This document shows, piece after piece, positions 54,548 through 64,000 of a stretch of 64,000 nucleotides of DNA. The notes beneath the pieces were generated by a model that saw only the letters and a program-made list of their open reading frames with translations, did no database searches and was not told the DNA's origin. A program made the position numbers and the translations under genes. The stretch is from Enterococcus sp. BWR-S5 (GTDB taxonomy: Bacteria > Bacillota > Bacilli > Lactobacillales > Enterococcaceae): positions 372,001-436,000 of the forward strand of contig NZ_JADOEQ010000002.1 of assembly GCF_016745255.1 (NCBI RefSeq), written 5' to 3'. How positions within the stretch are numbered: position 1 is the stretch's first letter; every line of letters begins with the position of its first letter.

Positions 54548-57500
54548 TATTCAACTCATTTAAAGCGTCTTCTGCAGCCATTTGTGCTTCAATATCAGAG
54601 ATACTGTACACATTCTCGCTGGCAACTTTGACCTCTTTTGGTTCCATGTTACGGTAGCGAGCCATACCTGTACCAGCAGGGATGATCTTACCGATGATAA
54701 CATTTTCTTTCAAACCAAGTAGAGGATCTTTCTTACCGCGAATCGCAGCATCTGTCAGCACACGAGTTGTTTCCTGGAAGGACGCAGCAGATAAGAAGCT
54801 GTTTGTTTCCAGAGAGGCTTTCGTGATACCAAGTAATACTGGACGGCTTGTTGCAGGAACACCGCCGGCAACCAATGTATCGTAGTTGCGGTCTTTAAAT
54901 TCAGCAATATCCAACAATGTACCAGGCAGAATATCTGTATCACCTGGATCCATGACGCGGACTTTACGAAGCATTTGGCGAACCATTACTTCGATATGCT
55001 TATCGCCGATTTCCACCCCTTGCATACGGTAAACACGTTGCACTTCACGCAGCAGGTAGTTTTCAACTGAAAGAACATCACGAACCTGCAGCAATTGCTT
55101 CGGATCGATTGAACCTTCTGTTAACGGCATACCACGGTGGATTGTATCGCCTTCTGCCACTTTCATACGGGCAGTATATGGAACAGTATACGTACGTGTA
55201 TCTGTTTTCCCTTTGATAGTTACTTCTTTTTGGCGTGTTGCAGGATCTTCAGAAATATCGATAACTTCACCGGTAACTTCTGTGATGACTGCTTGCCCTT
55301 TCGGATTACGCGCTTCAAAGATTTCCTGAACACGGGGCAGACCTTGCGTGATATCGTCTCCGGCAACCCCGCCGGTATGGAACGTACGCATTGTCAACTG
55401 TGTACCAGGTTCCCCGATAGACTGAGCGGCAATTGTACCAACTGCTTCTCCGACTTCAACATCTGAACCGGTAGCAAGGTTACGTCCGTAACAATGCTTA
55501 CATACACCGTGTTTTGTGTTACATGTAAATACGGAACGAATCGTTACTGTTTCAACACCAGCATCGATAATTTCCTTCGCAATATCTTCTGTAATCAAAT
55601 CATCTGCACCAATGATAATTTCACCGGTTTCAGGATGGCTGATTGCTTTACGTGTGTAACGTCCAAGCAAACGTTCTTCCAGTGATTCAATGATTTCATT
55701 ACCCTCTTTGATTGCTGCAATTTCCAGACCACGATCTGTTCCACAGTCGTCTTCACGGATGATAACGTCCTGTGCCACATCAACCAGACGACGAGTCAGG
55801 TAACCTGAATCGGCTGTCTTCAAGGCTGTATCGGTCATTCCTTTACGAGCACCATGGGTAGAGATAAACATTTCCAAGACAGATAGTCCTTCACGGAAGT
55901 TGGAGATGATTGGTAATTCCATGATACGTCCGTTTGGCGCTGCCATCAATCCACGCATCCCAGCAAGCTGAGTAAAGTTGGAGATATTACCACGGGCTCC
56001 GGAATCTGACATCATGAAGATTGGATTTTTTGCATCCATACTTTCAATCAGTTTCAACTGGATTTCGTCTTTTGCACCGTTCCAAACGCCGATAACACGT
56101 TCATAACGCTCATCATCTGTAATCAAACCACGACGGAACTGCTTCGTGATTGTTTCTACTTGTTTATGAGCTGCATCGATGATTTCTTGTTTTTCATGAA
56201 GAACCATGATGTCAGCGATACCTACAGTGATACCGGCATGAGTAGAATGCTTGTATCCAAGGTCTTTCATACGGTCAAGCATTTTAGAAGTTTCAGTGAT
56301 ATGGAATCTCTTGAAGACTTCTGCAATGATATTTCCAAGATTTTTCTTCTTGAACGGTAAAACCAGTTCCTGCTCTTTGATGTATGTTGGAATATCTGTT
56401 CCAGCTTCAACAAAGTATTTATCAGGTGTTTGAACCGTTAAGTTGTAATCTGTTGGTTCATTCAGGTAAGGGAACTCCACAGGCATGATTTCATTAAAGA
56501 TAATCTTACCGACAGTTGTAATCAACAGACGTTCTTTCTGCCAATCTGTAAATGGTTTGTCTCCCAATAAGGTTGTTTGAACACCGATACGTGAGTGTAA
56601 ATGGACATAGCCATTACGCCAAGCCAATACCGCTTCGTTCATGTCACGGAAGACCATACCTTCGCCTTCGCGATCGTCTTCTTCCATTGTCAGGTAGTAG
56701 TTACCCAAGACCATATCCTGAGATGGTGTTACAACCGGTTTACCATCTTTCGGATTCAAGATATTCTGAGCAGCCAGCATCAGCATACGTGCTTCTGCCT
56801 GTGCTTCTTCATTCAACGGTACATGGACGGCCATTTGGTCTCCATCGAAATCGGCATTGTAAGCTTCACATACCAATGGATGCAGACGGATTGCACGACC
56901 TTCAACCAATACCGGTTCGAATGCCTGAATACCCAATCTATGCAGCGTAGGTGCCCGGTTCAGTAGAACTGGGTGTTCTTGAATCACTTCTTCAAGAATA
57001 TCCCATACTTCATCTTCTCCGCGCTCGATTTTACGTTTTGCGTTTTTGATGTTCGTTGCGATTTCGCGTTGAACCAAGACACGCATAACGAATGGTTTAA
57101 ACAGTTCGATTGCCATTTCTTTTGGCAGACCACACTGAAACATCTTCAAGTTAGGTCCAACAACGATAACTGAACGACCAGAGTAGTCAACACGTTTACC
57201 CAGCAAGTTCTGACGGAAACGACCTTGTTTCCCTTTCAGCATATGAGAAAGAGATTTCAATGGACGGTTACCAGGACCTGTTACCGGACGACCGCGACGA
57301 CCATTATCGATTAAAGCATCGACAGCTTCTTGAAGCATACGTTTTTCATTTTGCACAATGATACTTGGTGCATTCAAATCTAATAGACGTTTCAGACGGT
57401 TGTTACGGTTGATTACACGACGATATAAGTCGTTCAAATCACTTGTCGCAAAACGTCCGCCTTCCAATTGAACCATCGGACGAAGATCCGGAGGAATAAC

Positions 57501-58196
57501 TGGAATAACGTCCATAACCATCCAGCTTGGCAGGTTTCCAGATGAACGGAAAGCTTCCAAAATATCCAGACGACGGATTGCACGTGTTCTCTTTTGTCCT
57601 TGAGCTGTTTTCAGCTCTTCTTTTAAGCTGGCTACTTCACTGTCAGGATCAACAGCATCCAACAATTGTTTGATTGCTTCTGCACCCATTGCTGCTGAGA
57701 ATCCTTGACCATATTGGTCACGTTTTTCACGATACTCACGCTCTGTCAGCAGTTGTTTTTTCTCCAGTCCAGTATCACCGGCATCAATCACAACATAAGA
57801 AGCAAAATAAATGATTTCTTCCAACGCACGAGGACTCATGTCTAAGACAAGACCCATACGAGAAGGAATACCTTTGAAATACCAAATGTGTGATACTGGC
57901 GCAGCCAATTCAATATGACCCATACGTTCACGACGAACTTTAGAACGAGTCACTTCTACACCACATCGGTCACAGACGATACCTTTGTAACGAATACGTT
58001 TATATTTCCCACAAGCACATTCCCAATCTTTGGTAGGACCGAAAATACGTTCACAGAATAAGCCTTCACGTTCAGGCTTAAGAGTACGATAGTTAATCGT
58101 TTCTGGTTTCTTTACTTCCCCATACGACCAGCTTCTGATCTTCTCAGGTGAAGCCAAACCGATCTGCATACTCTCGAATTTATTTACATCGATCAA
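54543..58196 (-). CDS. rpoC: DNA-directed RNA polymerase subunit beta'
   Basis: A 1217-residue catalytic subunit of RNA polymerase. The N-terminal zinc ribbon has CACGKY and CDRCGVE, the active-site motif is [12 protein letters not shown], and the C-terminal zinc site is [15 protein letters not shown]. Start is TTG at 58196 ([13 protein letters not shown]), with GGAGGGAACC upstream. The frame is open 26 codons further, into repeat DNA. It is transcribed after rpoB across a 351-nt spacer with tandem repeats, unusually long. Confidence 0.98.
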   Translation of the reverse strand: MIDVNKFESMQIGLASPEKIRSWSYGEVKKPETINYRTLKPEREGLFCERIFGPTKDWECACGKYKRIRYKGIVCDRCGVEVTRSKVRRERMGHIELAAPVSHIWYFKGIPSRMGLVLDMSPRALEEIIYFASYVVIDAGDTGLEKKQLLTEREYREKRDQYGQGFSAAMGAEAIKQLLDAVDPDSEVASLKEELKTAQGQKRTRAIRRLDILEAFRSSGNLPSWMVMDVIPVIPPDLRPMVQLEGGRFATSDLNDLYRRVINRNNRLKRLLDLNAPSIIVQNEKRMLQEAVDALIDNGRRGRPVTGPGNRPLKSLSHMLKGKQGRFRQNLLGKRVDYSGRSVIVVGPNLKMFQCGLPKEMAIELFKPFVMRVLVQREIATNIKNAKRKIERGEDEVWDILEEVIQEHPVLLNRAPTLHRLGIQAFEPVLVEGRAIRLHPLVCEAYNADFDGDQMAVHVPLNEEAQAEARMLMLAAQNILNPKDGKPVVTPSQDMVLGNYYLTMEEDDREGEGMVFRDMNEAVLAWRNGYVHLHSRIGVQTTLLGDKPFTDWQKERLLITTVGKIIFNEIMPVEFPYLNEPTDYNLTVQTPDKYFVEAGTDIPTYIKEQELVLPFKKKNLGNIIAEVFKRFHITETSKMLDRMKDLGYKHSTHAGITVGIADIMVLHEKQEIIDAAHKQVETITKQFRRGLITDDERYERVIGVWNGAKDEIQLKLIESMDAKNPIFMMSDSGARGNISNFTQLAGMRGLMAAPNGRIMELPIISNFREGLSVLEMFISTHGARKGMTDTALKTADSGYLTRRLVDVAQDVIIREDDCGTDRGLEIAAIKEGNEIIESLEERLLGRYTRKAISHPETGEIIIGADDLITEDIAKEIIDAGVETVTIRSVFTCNTKHGVCKHCYGRNLATGSDVEVGEAVGTIAAQSIGEPGTQLTMRTFHTGGVAGDDITQGLPRVQEIFEARNPKGQAVITEVTGEVIDISEDPATRQKEVTIKGKTDTRTYTVPYTARMKVAEGDTIHRGMPLTEGSIDPKQLLQVRDVLSVENYLLREVQRVYRMQGVEIGDKHIEVMVRQMLRKVRVMDPGDTDILPGTLLDIAEFKDRNYDTLVAGGVPATSRPVLLGITKASLETNSFLSAASFQETTRVLTDAAIRGKKDPLLGLKENVIIGKIIPAGTGMARYRNMEPKEVKVASENVYSISDIEAQMAAEDALNELNK

Positions 58197-58222
58197 AAGG
58201 GGTTCCCTCCATTTCTTAATAA

Positions 58223-58495
58223 GAAAAGCTGAACAAGTCGTCTTACTCAGGAGCAATAAGCTCAAACGAAACACATGATGCTCTTTATCATGAGGTTTGT
58301 TTGACTTATCGTCGATTGAGTTGACTTGCGAAGCTAGACAGCGAAAAGCTGAACGAGTCGCTTAACTCTTGAGCGATAAGCTCGAACGAAACGCATGATG
58401 TTCTTTATCATGAGAGTCGTTTGACTTATCGTCGATAGAGTTGACTTGTAAAGCTAGACAATGAAAAGCTGAACAAGTCGCCTAACTCATCAGTA
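58223..58495. repeat. 120-bp tandem repeat between rpoB and rpoC (family B)
   Basis: Two full units (58223-58342, 58343-58462) and a partial third (58463-58495). Each begins GAAAAGCTGAAC(A/G)AGTCG and holds a nested inverted repeat: GATAAGCTC.AACGA pairs with TCGTTTGACTTATC, and CATGAT with ATCATG. The units differ at about one position in eight. A partial copy lies at 20694-20755. Confidence 0.9.
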
Positions 58496-58511
58496 ATTCA
58501 ATACCTGGGCT

Positions 58512-58540
58512 ATGTCTGGAAAATTGAATTTTCCAGACAT
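58512..58540. promoter_or_regulatory. Perfect palindrome just after rpoB
   Basis: ATGTCTGGAAAATT and its exact complement, separated by one base, lie 7 nt after the rpoB stop codon. No T tract follows, so it is more likely a processing or stabilising stem than a terminator. Confidence 0.7.
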
Positions 58541-58547
58541 GACCTCA

Positions 58548-62165
<3,618 letters not shown>

Positions 62166-62412
62166 GCTCTTCACCCCTCTAGATATAAGTCTGTCAAAAC
62201 TCTACCCAAAATAATTACATTTAAGTTACGAATATTAAATCAACGTAACAAAAAGCATTTTTTGCGGTTTTTAGGCAAAAAAAAACCAAAAATAGAACGG
62301 CCTCATGATTAAAAAAATCAAGTGTTTCTACTTTTGTTTCCTTATTTAAAACCGGAACGGACAATATTTCGCTCCTGCTTCGTCATTTTTTAGATAGTTT
62401 TTGCATCTATAT

Positions 62413-62441
62413 AGTTTACTTCTTTCTATAGTAAAAGTCAA
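62413..62441 (-). promoter_or_regulatory. Probable rpoB promoter
   Basis: On the minus strand TTGACT (62436-62441), 17-nt spacer, TAAACT (62413-62418). It lies about 250 nt before the rpoB start. The stretch 62166-62412 holds no visible gene. Confidence 0.6.
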
Positions 62442-62617
62442 GGGGTTTCTTGTTGCATGATAATCAGGTTCCCCTTTGCAAAAAAGACGATTTTTCACTC
62501 ATTATTCCTACTGATTTTGTAGGATTACTAAGTGCACACTCTAACTAATCCTACTCCCTTCATTCTCCCATCAAAAAACAACCGTTCTTTAATTCGTCAG
62601 AAAATTCTAAAAATCAG

Positions 62618-62646
62618 TTGACATTTTTTCCTCGTCTGTATATACT
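62618..62646 (+). promoter_or_regulatory. Promoter of the leader peptide and trpX-like gene
   Basis: TTGACA (62618-62623), 17-nt spacer, TATACT (62641-62646). Near-consensus. The predicted start of transcription is about 25 nt before the leader-peptide ATG. Confidence 0.85.
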
Positions 62647-62679
62647 GAGAACAATTCAATCTTGCGGAGGAGAATCCTT

Positions 62680-62739
62680 ATGAGACACTTATCAGATCAC
62701 GCACAATTGAATAGTTACTACTTTAGCTATTTTAGATAG
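62680..62739 (+). CDS. Tyr/Phe-rich leader peptide
   Basis: A 19-codon ORF, MRHLSDHAQLNSYYFSYFR, preceded by a strong GCGGAGGAG site and ending in TAG. Five of the last seven residues are Tyr or Phe (Tyr-Tyr-Phe-Ser-Tyr-Phe-Arg). It sits between a near-consensus promoter and an attenuator terminator, about 220 nt before a TrpX-type gene. This is the layout of a ribosome-stalling leader peptide sensing tyrosine and/or phenylalanine. Confidence 0.75.
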   Translation: MRHLSDHAQLNSYYFSYFR

Positions 62740-62920
62740 GTTTGTATTCATACTTCATGGGTACAAACGACAAACTCGTTTTTGTATCTATGATGGCTAG
62801 AGCACTTTGTTTTGAACAAACAGCCGCGTAGACGATATTTCTAAGTGGCTATGAATATAAGAGATGCATTTCATCTGTTCTTATCATCCATTTAGGCATA
62901 TTGTCTAAATGGATTTTTTG
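62725..62920 (+). promoter_or_regulatory. Attenuator region with competing stems
   Basis: The leader codons AGCTA..AGATA (62725-62738) can pair with TATCT..TGGCT (62785-62798), enclosing GTTTGTA/TACAAAC (62740-62768). CTAAGTGG (62841-62848) can pair with CCATTTAG (62888-62895), which is also the 5' arm of the terminator. AGCACTT (62801-62807) can pair with AAGTGGCT (62843-62850). These pairings exclude one another, as in amino-acid attenuators. Confidence 0.6.
62886..62920 (+). terminator. Attenuator terminator before the trpX-like gene
   Basis: Stem ATCCATTTAG / CTAAATGGAT with a 9-nt loop, followed by TTTTTTG, about 40 nt before the start codon of the ABC gene. Confidence 0.85.
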
Positions 62921-62960
62921 TTTCAATGACGACTTATAATAGAAAATGGAGGAATAAAAG

Positions 62961-63935
62961 ATGAAAAAGAGAATAATTGGATTAGGCCTATTGGCAACAG
63001 CGGCACTCGTTCTTGGCGCCTGCGGCAATGACAAAAAGGACAGCGGCAGCAGCGATGACAGCATCACGATTGGGGTATTGCAACCTGTTGAGCACGGTTC
63101 TTTAGATGCTGCTTATGAAGGCTTCAAGGAAGGTCTTGCAGAAAACGGCTATAAAGAAGGCGAAAATGTGACCTTCGAATACAGCAACGCCCAAAACGAT
63201 CAATCTCAGTTAAAAACGATGAGTGAAAAGCTGGTGAAAGAAAAACCGGAGCTGCTGCTTGGAATCGGCACACCAGCTGCACAGTCCTTACTGAATGAAA
63301 CAACAGAAATCCCAATGGTTGTAACAGCCGTAACCGACCTAGTTGGTGCGAAGCTAGTCAAATCAGATGAAGAGCCTGGCGGCAATGTCACTGGAACAAC
63401 CGATATGGTTTCTATTGAAAAACAGATTGAACTATTATTGAGCATCGTTCCTGATGCAAAAACAATCGGTATTATGTATAACGCCGGGGAAGCTAACTCT
63501 AAGATTCAAGCGGACTTAGCAGAAGAAGCATTGAAAAAGGCCGGAGTTGGTGTCAAAGTATTGACCGCTAACTCAACAAACGATGTACAGCAAATCACAA
63601 CCAGCTTAGCGAAAGACGTTGACGGTATCTACATCCCGACAGACAACACATTCGCTTCTGCTTCTGCAGTGATTGGTGATGTGGCCAAAGAACAGAAAAT
63701 TCCAATTGTTCCAGCCTCTATTGACCAAGTAAAAGAAGGCGGCTTGGCTACAATCGGTATTGACTACCACTCTTTAGGAAAACAAACAGGTGTGATGGCG
63801 GCGAAAATCCTAAAAGGCGATGCAGAACCAGCGACAATGCCGGTTGAAAGTGCGGACGAGCTTGAGCTATACGTCAATGAAGACATGGCTGCTGCTTTAG
63901 GCATTGACCCTGACAGCATTCAAGCACCTAAATAA
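62961..63935 (+). CDS. ABC transporter substrate-binding lipoprotein, TrpX-like
   Basis: A 324-residue lipoprotein: signal peptide with lipobox LGAC (cysteine near residue 21). The mature part is an ABC_sub_bind (PF04392-type) periplasmic-binding fold: ITIGVLQPVEHGSLDAAYEGFKEGLAENGY, ELLLGIGTPAAQSLLNET, TIGIMYNAGEANSKIQ and IGIDYHSLGKQTGVMAAKIL. Lactobacillales relatives are annotated TrpX, tryptophan or aromatic amino-acid uptake. The leader peptide points to tyrosine/phenylalanine. Permease and ATPase genes are expected just past the window end. ATG behind GGAGGAATAAAAG. Confidence 0.9.
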   Translation: MKKRIIGLGLLATAALVLGACGNDKKDSGSSDDSITIGVLQPVEHGSLDAAYEGFKEGLAENGYKEGENVTFEYSNAQNDQSQLKTMSEKLVKEKPELLLGIGTPAAQSLLNETTEIPMVVTAVTDLVGAKLVKSDEEPGGNVTGTTDMVSIEKQIELLLSIVPDAKTIGIMYNAGEANSKIQADLAEEALKKAGVGVKVLTANSTNDVQQITTSLAKDVDGIYIPTDNTFASASAVIGDVAKEQKIPIVPASIDQVKEGGLATIGIDYHSLGKQTGVMAAKILKGDAEPATMPVESADELELYVNEDMAAALGIDPDSIQAPK

Positions 63936-64000
63936 TTACTGAGCTTGGCAGCTAAGAGCGGTTACGAGAATGAAGCAGATAGCTCCTCCGCTCTTGCTCC

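Noticed and set aside
56552-56966. Two ORFs of 120-130 codons opposite rpoC
   Set aside because: Both are shadows of a highly conserved essential gene; no ribosome site.
58223-58495. CRISPR array between rpoB and rpoC
   Set aside because: The period is 120 bp with similarity across the whole unit and no unique spacers.
62886-62920. T-box or SAM-type riboswitch before the trpX-like gene
   Set aside because: No T-box bulge or S-box core motif; the translated Tyr/Phe leader explains the layout better.

Overview
The window looks like chromosome from an Enterococcus. RpoB, RpoC, S4, S15, peptide deformylase and PNPase read like enterococcal proteins. The order NlpC/P60 hydrolase - mreD - mreC - pnp - rpsO - def resembles E. 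faecalis, but Def and several other proteins differ enough that E. faecalis itself is unlikely. The DNA is AT-rich, shows strong GGAGG ribosome sites and frequent GTG/TTG starts, and has many stem-loop terminators. I see no rRNA, tRNA, CRISPR array or complete IS element.

Layout. 1-2.5 kb: ECF sigma factor with a likely autoregulated promoter, YebC regulator, VanZ-like protein. 2.5-9 kb: M3 oligoendopeptidase, two secreted coiled-coil wall hydrolases (NlpC/P60 and CHAP), mreC-mreD. 9-13.4 kb: pnp, rpsO, def, small DUF4649-like protein. 13.5-15.7 kb: PNPOx-like protein with an XRE regulator, HAD phosphatase. 16.1-18.6 kb: an orphan type VII secretion toxin cassette (Lap1, Lap2, LXG toxin, candidate immunity gene) with an AT-rich, probably exchanged tip. 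18.8-21.7 kb: formate/nitrite transporter, rpsD, LytTR regulator with DUF3021 partner. 21.8-26.2 kb: telA - membrane protein - VWA lipoprotein - TIM-barrel operon. 26.5-27.5 kb: a candidate small RNA, then a two-gene operon whose promoter contains a LexA-type box. 27.6-30.8 kb: FtsX-type ABC exporter, BioY, signal peptidase I. 30.9-36.0 kb: a WxL-anchored lectin, a winged-helix regulator with an unusual receiver, and a tyrosine recombinase bracketed by a perfect 23-bp inverted repeat. 36.8-39.6 kb: DUF1054, PadR/DUF2812 pair, XRE membrane protein. 40.2-43.1 kb: argG and argH. 43-49.6 kb: Dps, lipoprotein, prepilin peptidase, MsrA, RpiR regulator divergent from nanE and a PTS transporter. 49.6-54.3 kb: SF2 helicase, glycerate kinase, CorA. 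54.5-62.2 kb: rpoC and rpoB. 62.6-64 kb: a Tyr/Phe-rich leader peptide and attenuator in front of a TrpX-type ABC binding protein.

The most interesting structures are non-coding. (1) The recombinase lies between inverted repeats next to the regulator and lectin genes, which suggests a self-inverting switch controlling a surface adhesin. (2) The trpX-like gene has what looks like a ribosome-mediated attenuator with a 19-residue leader peptide, a type of control that is uncommon in Firmicutes. (3) A promoter with a GAAC-N4-GTTC palindrome between -35 and -10 suggests SOS control of an uncharacterised SH3-like protein. (4) A promoter and terminator about 100 bp apart with no ORF suggest a small RNA. 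(5) Two families of palindromic repeats are scattered through intergenic DNA, including a 120-bp tandem array between rpoB and rpoC.

All functional calls rest on reading the sequence and remembered family features; no database search was run. Start codons were moved from the longest possible frame wherever a ribosome site decided the matter.
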